Shown here one piece after another: positions 1 to 8,575 of a stretch of DNA of 64,000 nt (positions are counted from its first letter, which is position 1; every line of letters starts with the position of its first letter). Location: assembly GCF_030504985.1 (NCBI RefSeq), contig NZ_JASERU010000001.1:310001-374000 (forward strand). Direction: 5' to 3'. The notes beneath the pieces are model-generated. The model was not told where the DNA came from. It saw only the letters and a list, made by a program, of their open reading frames with translations, and did no database searches. The DNA is from Fulvimonas sp. R45. GTDB taxonomy: Bacteria > Pseudomonadota > Gammaproteobacteria > Xanthomonadales > Rhodanobacteraceae. The translations under genes were made by a program, and so were the position numbers.

Positions 1-24
1 TTCCTGAGCCACTTCGGTGTCTGA
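1..24 (+). CDS. 3' end of an upstream gene (partial)
   Basis: Reading from base 1 gives FLSHFGV followed by TGA at 22-24. The stop overlaps the GTG start of the SecA-like gene by 8 nt, the sort of overlap expected of translationally coupled operon genes. Only seven codons are visible, so the product cannot be identified and the frame could be accidental. Confidence 0.3.
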   Translation, partial: FLSHFGV

Positions 25-2005
25 CGTACGCGCCCTGCTGGCGGGCCGCGACGTCGCCCTCGGCGACGGACCCTACCTGGAGCGCCTGGACCCGGTGCGC
101 CGGCCGTGGGAGGAACACCTGCGCGCCCTGCTGGACCGCCTGCCGCGCATGGAAGAGCGGCGCTCGCGCGCCTTCCTGCGCGCCACCAATGCGCTCGAGG
201 ACACCACCAGCCGGCTTGCGGACGACCAGTTGCGCCCGCGGCTGGACGACGTAGTGCGCCGGCTCCGCCGGGACGGCTTTGGCGATCGCGTCCTGCCGCA
301 GGCCTTCGCGCTGGTCCGCGAGGCGTCGCGGCGCACCCTCGGCATGCGCCACCACGACGTGCAACTGCTCGCCGGCCGCACGCTGCTGCGCGGGCGCCTG
401 GCCGAAATGTCCACCGGCGAGGGCAAGACGCTGGCCGCCACGCTGGCCGCCTGTACCGCGGCGGCCACCGGCGCCGCGGTACACGTGGTCACGGTGAACG
501 ACTACCTCGCCGAGCGCGACGCGGAGCACAACCGCCCCCTGTTCGACCTGCTCGGCCTCAGCGTGGGCGTGGTGCTGCAGGACATGGAAGTGCCCCGGCG
601 GCGCGAGGCCTATGCCTGCGACATCACCTACGTATCGAACAAGGAACTCACCTTCGACTACCTGAAGGACTGCATCGCCCTGGGCGAGGCGTCGCTGACC
701 CAGCAGCGCCTGCGGGAACTCGCCGGCGGGCGCCGGGGCGAACCGCCCATCCTGCGCGGGCTGCACGTGGCCATCATCGACGAGGCCGACAGCGTGCTGA
801 TCGACGAGGCCGGCACGCCGCTGATCATCTCCGAAACCCTGCCGGACGACCTCGACCCGGCGATCTACACGCAGTCCATCGCGCTGGCCGGTTCGCTGCG
901 CGCCGGCACGGACTTCGTGCTGGGCGAACACCGCGACATCTGGCTCACGCCCAGGGGCAAGCAGATCGTGCGCAAGGCCGGCGCACTCCACGGCGGACTG
1001 TGGCGGTCGCCGCTGTGGCGGGAGGAGTTCGTCCAGAAGGCGCTCTCGGCCATCCACGGCTTCCAGCGCGACCAGCACTACATCCTGGCCGACGGCAAGG
1101 TGCAGATCGTGGACGAATCGACCGGACGGGTCATGCCCGACCGCACCTGGGAGCGCGGCCTGCACCAGATGATCGAATCGAAGGAAGGCTGCGAGGTCAC
1201 CGGGCAGCGGCGCACCTTGGCGCAGATCACCTACCAGCGGTTCTTCGGCCGCTACCTGCTGCTATGCGGCATGACCGGCACGGCGCAGGAAGTCGCGGCC
1301 GAGGTGAAACGATGCTACGACCTGTCCGTCACCCGCATCCCCACCCACAAGCCGAGCCGCCGGCAACGCTGGGCCGACCGCATCTGCACGGGCTCCGGGC
1401 CGCGCTGGCATGAGGTCGCCCGCCGCGCCGCCGAGGTGGCCGCGACCGGCCGCGCCGTCCTCGTCGGCACGCGCTCGGTGGAAGCATCCGAATACCTGGC
1501 CGCGCTGCTCGACGAGGCCGGCGTGCCGCATGCCGTGCTCAATGCGCGACAGGACAAGAGCGAGGCGGAAGACGTGGCGCAGGCCGGCCAGCCGGGGCGG
1601 ATCACCGTGGCGACCAACATGGCCGGCCGGGGTACCGACATCAAGCTTGCCCCCGGCGTCGAGCAGGCCGGCGGGCTGCACGTGATCCTGACCGAGTTCC
1701 ACGAATCGGCCCGCGTCGACCGCCAGCTGTTCGGCCGCTGCGCCCGCCAGGGTGACCCGGGCAGCGTCGAGGCCATCGTCAGCGTCGACGACGAGCTTTT
1801 CCGCCGCTTCATGCCTGCCGCCGGCTACTGGCTGATGCGTACCGTCGTCCGCAGGCAACGGTCCAGCAGCCGCTGGCTGCGCCGTTGGGTCAAGTACGTG
1901 CAGGGCCGTGCGGAGCGCCATTACCGCAGGCAGCGCACCGATACCATGCGGCGCGACGGCGAATGGATCCGCGCACTGGGTTTCGTGGGCAAAACGCGCA
2001 AGTAG
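17..2005 (+). CDS. SecA-like preprotein translocase ATPase, shortened paralogue
   Basis: A 662-residue DEAD-type motor related to SecA, the ATPase that pushes unfolded preproteins through SecYEG. Walker A (GEGKT) is at residues 134-138, the Walker B DEAD box at 255-258, followed by the SecA-typical IDEAGTPLIIS stretch, and the second motor domain has GRGTD near 537-541 and GRCARQGDPGS. Canonical SecA is about 850-910 residues. This protein ends soon after the second motor domain, with a short basic helical tail and no C-terminal zinc-binding SEC-C motif, and the ARTPLIIS signature carries a Gly for the Arg. It is therefore probably an accessory translocase or a SecA-derived motor for a special substrate, not the housekeeping SecA. 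The GTG start at 17 overlaps an upstream stop, suggesting its partners lie to the left of the window. Family assignment is firm; the specific role is unknown. Confidence 0.85.
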   Translation: MSDVRALLAGRDVALGDGPYLERLDPVRRPWEEHLRALLDRLPRMEERRSRAFLRATNALEDTTSRLADDQLRPRLDDVVRRLRRDGFGDRVLPQAFALVREASRRTLGMRHHDVQLLAGRTLLRGRLAEMSTGEGKTLAATLAACTAAATGAAVHVVTVNDYLAERDAEHNRPLFDLLGLSVGVVLQDMEVPRRREAYACDITYVSNKELTFDYLKDCIALGEASLTQQRLRELAGGRRGEPPILRGLHVAIIDEADSVLIDEAGTPLIISETLPDDLDPAIYTQSIALAGSLRAGTDFVLGEHRDIWLTPRGKQIVRKAGALHGGLWRSPLWREEFVQKALSAIHGFQRDQHYILADGKVQIVDESTGRVMPDRTWERGLHQMIESKEGCEVTGQRRTLAQITYQRFFGRYLLLCGMTGTAQEVAAEVKRCYDLSVTRIPTHKPSRRQRWADRICTGSGPRWHEVARRAAEVAATGRAVLVGTRSVEASEYLAALLDEAGVPHAVLNARQDKSEAEDVAQAGQPGRITVATNMAGRGTDIKLAPGVEQAGGLHVILTEFHESARVDRQLFGRCARQGDPGSVEAIVSVDDELFRRFMPAAGYWLMRTVVRRQRSSSRWLRRWVKYVQGRAERHYRRQRTDTMRRDGEWIRALGFVGKTRK

Positions 2006-2060
2006 AGCCCTGCCATCGGAGCCGCCACCGGCCCGTGCGTCCGGGGCTGGCCTCTGGAAC

Positions 2061-2137
2061 TGGTGCCCCCGATACGATTCGAACGTACGACCTTCCCCTT
2101 AGGAGGGGGACGCTCTATCCAACTGAGCTACGGGGGC
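2061..2137 (-). tRNA. tRNA-Arg (anticodon CCT)
   Basis: The minus strand folds as a full cloverleaf: acceptor GCCCCCG pairs with CGGGGGC, the D arm is GCTCAGTTGGATAGAGC, the anticodon stem TCCCC/GGGGA encloses loop CTCCTAA (anticodon CCT), and the T arm contains TTCGAAT. The 3' CCA is encoded (2061-2063). It should read the AGG arginine codon. Confidence 0.95.
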
Positions 2138-2195
2138 GAGGCGCGGATTCTGGCATGGATCGCCGCCGCGCGCGAACCGGCCGCAAGCGTACCCC

Positions 2196-2204
2196 TGCTA
2201 GAAT
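2196..2204 (+). promoter_or_regulatory. possible extended -10 promoter for the aldehyde dehydrogenase gene
   Basis: TGCTAGAAT fits an extended -10 (TGnTAnAAT) and lies about 47 nt before the ATG of the downstream gene. No good -35 hexamer is visible 17 nt upstream, which is tolerated for extended -10 promoters. Confidence 0.35.
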
Positions 2205-2251
2205 CGGCGTTTTGAACAGGGCGCCACGCGCGTCCGGCAGAAGGAGCCCGC

Positions 2252-3787
2252 ATGTCCCACAGCATCCTCACCGCCCTCGGCCTGGCCGACGTCAACTCCG
2301 GCACCTACCTCGGCAACGGCGAGTGGTCGAAGACCAGCGACGCCGGCACGCTGGCGCCGACGAACCCGGCCACTGGCGAGGTGATCGCGCGCGTGCATGC
2401 GAGCAGCGCGGCCGACTACGCGACCATCGTGCAGCGCGCCCAGGAAGCCTTCAAGGCCTGGCGCGCCACGCCGGCGCCGAAGCGCGGCGAGGCGGTGCGC
2501 CTGTGCGCCGAGGCGCTGCGCCGGCACAAGGATGCGCTGGGCTCGCTGGTCGCGCTGGAGATGGGCAAGATCAAGCCCGAGGGCGACGGCGAAGTGCAGG
2601 AGATGATCGACATCGCCGACTTCGCGGTGGGCCAGAGCCGCATGCTGTACGGCTACACCATGCACTCCGAACGCCCCGGCCACCGCATGTACGAGCAGTG
2701 GCACCCGATCGGCCTGGTCGGCATCATCAGCGCGTTCAACTTCCCGGTGGCAGTGTGGTCGTGGAACGCCTTCCTCGCGGCGATCTGCGGCGATGTCTGC
2801 ATCTGGAAGCCCTCGCCGAAGACCCCGCTGTCGGCCATCGCCACGATGAGGATCTGCAACGAGGCGCTGAAGGCCGGCGGCTTCCCCGACATCTTCTTCC
2901 TGTTCAACGACGCCGGCACCGAGCTGTCGCAGGCCTTCGTCGACGACAAGCGCATCCCGCTGGTCAGCTTCACCGGTTCCACCAAGGTGGGCCGCATGGT
3001 CGGCGAGCGCGTGGCCAGGCGCATGGGCCGCTCGCTGCTGGAGCTGGGCGGCAACAACGCCATCATCCTGGACCGCAGCGCCGACCTGAAGCTGGCGATC
3101 CCCGCCATCGTGTTCGGCGCGGTGGGCACCGCCGGCCAGCGCTGCACCACCACGCGCCGGCTGTTCGTGCACGAATCCATCGTCGACGACGTCACCGCCA
3201 AGCTGGTCGCCGCCTACAAGCAGGTCGAGGGCAAGATCGGCGATCCCACCGACCCGAAGACGCTGATGGGGCCGCTGAACAGCGCCGAAGCGGTGCAGGC
3301 CTACCTCGCCGCCATCGAGAAGGCCAAGGCCGCGGGCGGCAGGGTGCTGACCGGCGGCGCCGCACTCACCGACCGCAAGGGCCATTTCGTGCTGCCGACC
3401 ATCGTCGGCGGCGTGAAGAACAGCGACGAGGTGGTGCAGGCCGAGACCTTCGCGCCGATCCTCTACGTGATCCCGTTCAAGACCCTGGACGAAGCCATCG
3501 CGATGCAGAACGACGTGCCGCAGGGCCTGTCCTCGGCGATCTTCACGCAGGACCTGAAGTCGGCCGAGCAGTACCTGTCGGCGGCCGGCAGCGACTGCGG
3601 CATCGCCAACGTCAACATCGGCACCTCCGGTGCCGAGATCGGCGGCGCCTTCGGCGGCGAGAAGGAAACCGGCGGCGGCCGCGAGTCCGGCTCCACCGCA
3701 TGGCAGGCCTACATGCGCCGCCAGACCAATACCATCAACTACTCCGACGCGCTGCCGCTGGCGCAAGGCATCAAGTTCGAGTTCTGA
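2252..3787 (+). CDS. amaB: ALDH7-type aldehyde dehydrogenase (L-aminoadipate semialdehyde dehydrogenase)
   Basis: A 511-residue NAD-dependent aldehyde dehydrogenase of the ALDH7 (antiquitin/AmaB) group, which oxidises alpha-aminoadipate semialdehyde (in equilibrium with piperideine-6-carboxylate) to alpha-aminoadipate in lysine catabolism. The general base is Glu264 in ELGGNNAII and the catalytic thiol is Cys298 in GQRCTTTRR; both sequence contexts are characteristic of ALDH7 rather than of betaine or succinate-semialdehyde dehydrogenases. The length matches the family. The ATG is preceded by an AAGGAG ribosome site. The gene stands alone between a divergent tRNA and an SDR gene. A glutaryl-CoA dehydrogenase gene for a later step of lysine breakdown lies about 14 kb away. 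Substrate is inferred from subfamily only. Confidence 0.85.
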   Translation: MSHSILTALGLADVNSGTYLGNGEWSKTSDAGTLAPTNPATGEVIARVHASSAADYATIVQRAQEAFKAWRATPAPKRGEAVRLCAEALRRHKDALGSLVALEMGKIKPEGDGEVQEMIDIADFAVGQSRMLYGYTMHSERPGHRMYEQWHPIGLVGIISAFNFPVAVWSWNAFLAAICGDVCIWKPSPKTPLSAIATMRICNEALKAGGFPDIFFLFNDAGTELSQAFVDDKRIPLVSFTGSTKVGRMVGERVARRMGRSLLELGGNNAIILDRSADLKLAIPAIVFGAVGTAGQRCTTTRRLFVHESIVDDVTAKLVAAYKQVEGKIGDPTDPKTLMGPLNSAEAVQAYLAAIEKAKAAGGRVLTGGAALTDRKGHFVLPTIVGGVKNSDEVVQAETFAPILYVIPFKTLDEAIAMQNDVPQGLSSAIFTQDLKSAEQYLSAAGSDCGIANVNIGTSGAEIGGAFGGEKETGGGRESGSTAWQAYMRRQTNTINYSDALPLAQGIKFEF

Positions 3788-3890
3788 CCGACCGACGCGT
3801 GCGCCGTCCGTGCGGCGCACGCGTCACCCGCGACCGGCCTGCCGGCGCCGCACGCCACGGGCCGTCCCGGACCGCACGCGAGGATGCCGC

Positions 3891-4664
3891 ATGAACCCGC
3901 CTGCCTTGCCTCCCTTCGATTTCCACGGCTACCGCGTCGCCGTCGCTGGCGGCAGCAAGGGCATCGGCCGCAGCATCGCGCTGGCCTTCGCCGATGCGGG
4001 GGCCGCGGTGTCCGTCTGCGCACGGGGGCAAACCGCACTGGACGGCGTGGCGCGCGAGATCGGCGCGCGCGGCGGCACCGTCCACGCGCGAAGCGGCGAC
4101 CTCGCCAACGCGGACACCATCCGCGCCTGGATCGACGCCGCCGCCGGCGCGCTGGGCGGCCTCGACGTGCTGGTGAACAACGCCAGCGGCTACGGCTTCG
4201 GCGACGACGACGCCGGCTGGCTCGCCGGCTTCGAGGTCGACCTGATGGCCGCCGTGCGCGCCTCGCGCCAGGCGCTGCCGCACTTGCAGCGCTCGCCGCA
4301 CGCCAGCATCCTGCATACCAGTTCCATCGCTGCCTTCCACCCGCGCCGCCACGGCGCGCCGTATGCCGCGGTGAAGGCCGCGCTCAGCCAGTACACCACC
4401 TCGCAGGCCCTCGCGCTGGCGGAGCATCGCATCCGCGTCAACGCCATCGCGCCCGGCTCGATCGAGTTCCCCGACGGGCTGTGGGATCGCCGCCGGCGCG
4501 AGGAGCCGGGGCTCTACGCCGCCACGCTGGCGAAGATCCCGTTCGGCCGCTATGGCCGGCCGGAGGAGATCGCCCACGCCGCGCTGTTCCTCGCCTCGCC
4601 CTGGGCCGGCTGGATCACCGGCCAGACCCTGTGCGTGGACGGCGGCCAGCAACTGAACGGATGA
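3891..4664 (+). CDS. SDR-family oxidoreductase
   Basis: A 257-residue short-chain dehydrogenase/reductase. The nucleotide-binding glycine motif GGSKGIG is at residues 20-26, the VNNASG motif follows, and the catalytic YxxxK is Tyr158/Lys162. The C-terminal GRYGRPEEIAHAALFLASP and the DGGQQLNG ending are typical of classical SDRs of the FabG-like group. The start at 3891 follows a GAGGATG element and removes a long non-homologous extension that remains open upstream. It is followed after 4 nt by a methyltransferase gene, so the two are likely co-transcribed. The substrate cannot be deduced. Confidence 0.85.
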   Translation: MNPPALPPFDFHGYRVAVAGGSKGIGRSIALAFADAGAAVSVCARGQTALDGVAREIGARGGTVHARSGDLANADTIRAWIDAAAGALGGLDVLVNNASGYGFGDDDAGWLAGFEVDLMAAVRASRQALPHLQRSPHASILHTSSIAAFHPRRHGAPYAAVKAALSQYTTSQALALAEHRIRVNAIAPGSIEFPDGLWDRRRREEPGLYAATLAKIPFGRYGRPEEIAHAALFLASPWAGWITGQTLCVDGGQQLNG

Positions 4665-4668
4665 CCCC

Positions 4669-5433
4669 ATGAGCACCCTGCGCAGCACCGAACGCTTCAG
4701 CGACCGCGTCGCCGACTACGTGCGCTATCGGCCCGACTACCCGTCCGCCATGCTCGATTGGCTGCACCGCGAGCACGGCGTGATGCCCGACTGGCAGGTC
4801 GCCGACGTGGGCGCCGGCACCGGCATCTCCAGCAAGCTGTTCCTCGACGCCGGCCACGCGGTGACCGCGGTGGAGCCGAACGCGGCGATGCGCGAGGCGG
4901 CGGTCGCCTGGCTGGGCGGCAACCCGCGCTTCCGCGCCGTCGACGGCCGCGCCGATGCCACCGGCCTGTCCGACGCCAGCGTCGACCTGGCGACGGTGGC
5001 GCAGGCCTTCCACTGGTTCGACCCCGACACCACGCGGCGCGAGTTCGCACGCATCCTGCGCCCGGGCCGGCTGGCGGCGATCTTCTGGAACTCGCGCCGG
5101 CTCACCGGTACGCCGTTCCTGGAGGGCTACGAAGCCCTGCTGCAGCGCTACGGCACCGACTACACCAGCGTGGCCGAGCGCTATGCCGACGACGACGGCA
5201 TGCGCGCCTGGTTCGGCGCCGGCTGGCGCGGCACCGCGCGCTTCGAGCACAAGCAACGGCTCGACTTCGACGGCCTGCGCGGGCGGCTGATGTCGTCCTC
5301 CTACGCGCCGAAGGCCGGGCACCCGCGGCACGAGCCCATGCTCGCCGCGCTGCGTGACCTGTTCGAGCGCTGCCAGCAGGACGGCCGGATAAGCTTCGAC
5401 TACGACACCCGCATCATCGTGGGCACGCTTTAG
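4669..5433 (+). CDS. class I SAM-dependent methyltransferase
   Basis: A 254-residue protein with a Rossmann-type methyltransferase core. Motif I is DVGAGTGISSKLF near residue 45, followed by the acidic AVEPNAAMR and a motif IV-like VAQAFHWFD, a signature of the Methyltransf_11/UbiE-like group including trans-aconitate-type and unassigned enzymes. The N-terminal pattern of SERF-like residues then RPDYP is common to this subgroup. It starts 4 nt after the SDR stop, indicating translational coupling. The methyl acceptor is unknown. Confidence 0.8.
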   Translation: MSTLRSTERFSDRVADYVRYRPDYPSAMLDWLHREHGVMPDWQVADVGAGTGISSKLFLDAGHAVTAVEPNAAMREAAVAWLGGNPRFRAVDGRADATGLSDASVDLATVAQAFHWFDPDTTRREFARILRPGRLAAIFWNSRRLTGTPFLEGYEALLQRYGTDYTSVAERYADDDGMRAWFGAGWRGTARFEHKQRLDFDGLRGRLMSSSYAPKAGHPRHEPMLAALRDLFERCQQDGRISFDYDTRIIVGTL

Positions 5434-5441
5434 CTTTAACC

Positions 5442-5634
5442 CGTCATTTCGACGGGATCGGCGACAACGTTCAGCTGTCCCCACGCCGTTCGCCCTGAGC
5501 GTAGGCCCGCAGGGTCGAAGTCGAAGGGTGACTGCCGCCGGGCGCTCCGACTTCGCTTGCTGTCGCAAGCTACGCTCAGCACGAACGGAGTTTTCCAGCT
5601 GAGTGTCGTCGCCAATCCGGTCGTCGGGATGACG
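5442..5634 (+). repeat. 193-bp imperfect palindrome (MITE-like nested inverted repeats)
   Basis: Two nested inverted repeats fill the gap before pyrD. The outer arms (5442-5477 and 5596-5634) share GTCAT, CGAC, GAT, GGCGAC and TCAGCTG blocks in opposite orientation. The inner arms (5487-5523 and 5548-5587) share CGTTCG, CTGAGCGTAG and GAAGTCG, around a variable stem. The right inner arm has its own small hairpin (CTTGC/GCAAG). No coding capacity is evident. The element ends 33 nt before the pyrD ATG. Confidence 0.75.
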
Positions 5635-5667
5635 AGCCAAATCAAACCGTTCTTCACCGAGGCACCC

Positions 5668-6705
5668 ATGTACGACCTGCTGCGCCCGCTGCTGTTCGCG
5701 CTCGACGCCGAGACCGCGCACGGACTCACCCTGTACGGCCTCGACGTGGCCCACCGCAGCGAGCTGACGCGCTTCGTCGCCAGGCCCGCCGCCGAGCTGC
5801 CGGTGGAAGCCTTCGGCATCCGCTTCCCCAACCCGGTCGGCCTGGCCGCGGGGCTGGACAAGAACGCCGAGCACCTCGACGCATTGGGCGCGCTGGGCTT
5901 CGGCTTCGTCGAGGTGGGCACGGTCACGCCGCGTCCGCAGGCGGGCAACCCGAAGCCACGCCTGTTCCGCCTGCCGCGACACGAGGCAATCATCAACCGC
6001 ATGGGCTTCAACAACGCCGGCGTGGACGCGCTGGTCGACAACGTGCGCAAGTCGAGCTACGCCGGCGTGCTGGGCATCAACATCGGCAAGAACAAGGACA
6101 CCCCGAACGAGCGCGCGGCGGACGACTACCTGTTCTGCCTGGAGCGTGTCTATCCGCACGCCGGCTACGTCACGGTGAACATCTCCTCGCCCAACACCCA
6201 GGGCCTGCGCGACCTGCAGCAGGAGGAATCGCTGCGCCGCTTCGTCGGCACGCTGCGCGAGGCGCAGGAACGGCTCGGTTCGCAAAGCGGCGCGCGCACG
6301 CCGATGCTGCTGAAGATCGCGCCCGACCTCGCCGAGGCCGAGCTGGACGCCATCGCCGAGGTGTTGCTGGCCAGCGGCATCGACGGCGTGATCTGCACCA
6401 ACACCACCGTCGAGCGCACCGCGGTGGCGGACGACCCGCACGGCGGCGAAGCCGGCGGCCTGTCCGGCAAGCCGCTGTTCGAGCGTTCCACCGCCGTGCT
6501 GCGCGGCATGCGCAAGCGACTGGGCGAGCGCGTCGCCATCGTCGGCGTGGGCGGCATCCTCGACGGCGGCGACGCGGCCGAGAAGCTGGCCGCCGGCGCC
6601 GCGCTGGTGCAGCTCTACTCCGGCCTGATCTACCGCGGCCCGCGGCTGGTCGCCGAATGCGTGGACGAGATCCGTCTCCAGCGGGAACAGGCCGATGCAG
6701 CCTGA
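5668..6705 (+). CDS. pyrD: dihydroorotate dehydrogenase (quinone), class 2
   Basis: A 345-residue flavoenzyme that oxidises dihydroorotate to orotate at the inner membrane, passing electrons to quinone, in pyrimidine synthesis. The family signatures are [44 protein letters not shown] and [11 protein letters not shown], which carries the class-2 catalytic serine (residues 173-174), plus the C-terminal GVGGI and [16 protein letters not shown] phosphate-binding region. The N-terminal amphipathic helix ([19 protein letters not shown]) is typical of class 2. The start at 5668 is the one that gives the family's normal N terminus. The 3' end overlaps murB by 11 nt. Confidence 0.96.
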   Translation: MYDLLRPLLFALDAETAHGLTLYGLDVAHRSELTRFVARPAAELPVEAFGIRFPNPVGLAAGLDKNAEHLDALGALGFGFVEVGTVTPRPQAGNPKPRLFRLPRHEAIINRMGFNNAGVDALVDNVRKSSYAGVLGINIGKNKDTPNERAADDYLFCLERVYPHAGYVTVNISSPNTQGLRDLQQEESLRRFVGTLREAQERLGSQSGARTPMLLKIAPDLAEAELDAIAEVLLASGIDGVICTNTTVERTAVADDPHGGEAGGLSGKPLFERSTAVLRGMRKRLGERVAIVGVGGILDGGDAAEKLAAGAALVQLYSGLIYRGPRLVAECVDEIRLQREQADAA

Positions 6706-7741
6706 GCGCATTGATATGGGCGGCTACACGCTGAGCGACGACGCCCCGCTCGCCCACCGCAACACGCTGCGCGTGGCGGCGAAGGCCAGGCTGCTGGCCG
6801 AGGTGCGCGACGCGGCGAAGCTGCCCGAGCTGCTCGCCTACCCCGCCGTGCGCAACGGCGAGGTGCTGGTGCTGGGCGAAGGCAGCAACGTGCTGTTCGC
6901 CGGCGACTACGCCGGCACCGTGGTCGCCATGGCGACGCAGGGCGTACAGGTGGAGGCCGACGGCGAACGCGCGCGCATCGCCGTGGCCGCCGGCGAGCGC
7001 TGGGACGACTTCGTGCGCTGGACCCTGGGCCAGGGCTACGCCGGCCTGGAGAACCTGATCCTGATCCCCGGCACCGTGGGCGCCGCGCCGATCCAGAACA
7101 TCGGCGCCTACGGCACCGAAGTGGCCGAATTCATCGAGAGCGTGGAAGCCTGGGACACCCGCGAACGGCGCGTGGCCACGCTGGGCGCCGCCGCCTGCGC
7201 CTTCGCCTACCGCGATTCCGTGTTCAAGCGCGAGCCCGGCCGCTACGTCGTCACCGCGGTGCGCTTCGTGCTGCCGCGCACGCGCGAGCTGCGCCTGGAC
7301 TACGCCGGCATCCGCGAGGAGCTGGCGCGGATGGGCGTGGCCCGGCCGGCGCCGTTCCACGTCGCCGAGGCGGTGATCCACCTGCGCACGCGCAAGCTGC
7401 CCGACCCCGCGGTGATCGGCAACGCCGGCAGTTTCTTCAAGAACCCTGTCGTCGATGCCCCGCAGGCGGAAGCGCTCAGGCGCGCGCATCCGGAACTGCC
7501 CGCGTGGCCGCAGCCCGACGGCCGCCACAAGCTCTCCGCCGCCTGGCTGATCGAGGCCGCCGGCTTCAAGGGCCTGCGCGAGGGTGACGCCGGCATCTCC
7601 AACCGGCATGCGCTGGTGCTGGTGAACCATGGGCGCGCCAGCGGCGCCGAGCTGTGGGCGCTGGCGCAAAAGGTGATCGCCGGCGTGGAAGAGGCATTCG
7701 GCGTGCGGCTGGAGCCGGAGCCGCGGGTGGTGGGCGGCTGA
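6695..7741 (+). CDS. murB: UDP-N-acetylenolpyruvoylglucosamine reductase
   Basis: A 348-residue FAD-dependent reductase that makes UDP-N-acetylmuramate in peptidoglycan precursor synthesis. Visible signatures are [44 protein letters not shown], the YRDSVFK tyrosine region that marks type I MurB, and [12 protein letters not shown] with the catalytic serine; the terminal Glu-rich EPEPRVVG matches the family C terminus. The first ATG at 6695 lies inside pyrD; an in-frame ATG at 6716 (MGGYTL) is a plausible alternative start. A hairpin repeat pair begins about 30 nt after the stop. Confidence 0.95.
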   Translation: MQPERIDMGGYTLSDDAPLAHRNTLRVAAKARLLAEVRDAAKLPELLAYPAVRNGEVLVLGEGSNVLFAGDYAGTVVAMATQGVQVEADGERARIAVAAGERWDDFVRWTLGQGYAGLENLILIPGTVGAAPIQNIGAYGTEVAEFIESVEAWDTRERRVATLGAAACAFAYRDSVFKREPGRYVVTAVRFVLPRTRELRLDYAGIREELARMGVARPAPFHVAEAVIHLRTRKLPDPAVIGNAGSFFKNPVVDAPQAEALRRAHPELPAWPQPDGRHKLSAAWLIEAAGFKGLREGDAGISNRHALVLVNHGRASGAELWALAQKVIAGVEEAFGVRLEPEPRVVGG

Positions 7742-7771
7742 GCGCCACCCACGCTTGCATCATCCCGAGCT

Positions 7772-7897
7772 ACCCCCTCCCAACCTCCCCCTGCACGCAG
7801 GGGGAGGAGCCAGAGCAGCGTACGGGCGATCCAACTCCCTGCTACAAGGCGAGGCCACAGCTCCCTCCCCTGCATGCAGGGGAGGGTTGGGGAGGGG
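7772..7897. repeat. paired hairpin repeat (REP/BIME-like), pair 1
   Basis: Two palindromic units in opposite orientation. The first (7784-7807) has arms CCTCCCCCTGC and GCAGGGGGAGG around AC. The second (7863-7886) is a perfect 24-bp palindrome with half-site CCCTCCCCTGCA. Pyrimidine/purine tails (CCCCTCCCAA on the left, TTGGGGAGGGG on the right) point outward, unlike the other three pairs. The right tail ends immediately before the stop codon of the next minus-strand gene, so that gene's transcript would run straight into it. Confidence 0.85.
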
Positions 7898-8206
7898 TCA
7901 CGCAACCTCGCGACCACCCGCCACGCGCACGTAATGCCGGCTGCCGTCGGCGGGATCGTGGTAGACCGCCACCAGCGCGTTGCTCTCCGGATCGACGAAG
8001 CGCTCGCCGGTATCCAGCCAGCGCGGATCGGGCCGCGCCTCGCGCAGCGGCTTGTAGCGCCAGCGCTCGATCGCCAGCCCCACCACCAGCAGCAGGCCGC
8101 CCACCAGCAATTGCGGCAGCAGGATCGCCAGCCAGCCGGTGATCGCTGCCAGCACTGCACCCAGCAGCAGCACGCCGCCGACGACATACAGCACGATCGG
8201 CAACAT
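7898..8206 (-). CDS. small membrane protein, function unknown
   Basis: A 102-residue protein starting MLPIVLYVVGG. The first 47 residues are two hydrophobic helices separated by a short turn, and the remaining half is soluble with several aromatic and acidic residues. The layout resembles small NfeD/DUF-type two-helix proteins but I do not recognise a family. It follows the YbjQ-like gene by 8 nt on the same strand, so the two are probably one operon. The stop codon abuts a hairpin repeat, which may end or stabilise the transcript. Confidence 0.7.
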   Translation of the reverse strand: MLPIVLYVVGGVLLLGAVLAAITGWLAILLPQLLVGGLLLVVGLAIERWRYKPLREARPDPRWLDTGERFVDPESNALVAVYHDPADGSRHYVRVAGGREVA

Positions 8207-8214
8207 GGCCCGGC

Positions 8215-8544
8215 TCAGCGCGGCGCCGGCGGCTCGAGCACCACGGCGGTGCCGTAGGCCACGATCTCGCTCATCGTCTGGCCGATCTCGGCCGAGTCGA
8301 AGCGCATCATCACCACCGCGTTGGCGCCCATCGCGGTGGCGTTCTGCACCAGCCGGTCCAGCGCGTGGCGACGCGCCTCCTCCAGCATCTGCGTGTACTC
8401 GTGGATCTCGCCGCCCACGATGGAGCGCAGGCCGGCCATCAGGTTGCCGCCGATGCCACGGCTGCGCACCACCACGCCGAACACCTGCCCCTTCACCTCG
8501 CGCACCTGGCGACCGTGCACGTTCTCGGTAGTCACTACGATCAT
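8215..8544 (-). CDS. YbjQ/UPF0145 family protein
   Basis: A 109-residue protein of the YbjQ (UPF0145, PF01906) family, whose fold is a small oligomeric beta barrel and whose function is not established; some annotations call it heavy-metal-binding. Recognisable stretches are VTTENVHGR near the N terminus, GVVVRSRGIGGN, and GANAVVMMRFDSAEIG near residues 75-90. The length is normal for the family. It is the first gene of a two-gene minus-strand unit with a small membrane protein. Confidence 0.88.
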   Translation of the reverse strand: MIVVTTENVHGRQVREVKGQVFGVVVRSRGIGGNLMAGLRSIVGGEIHEYTQMLEEARRHALDRLVQNATAMGANAVVMMRFDSAEIGQTMSEIVAYGTAVVLEPPAPR

Positions 8545-8575
8545 GCCCTGCCCCTCCGCAGTGGAAATGCCGCAA

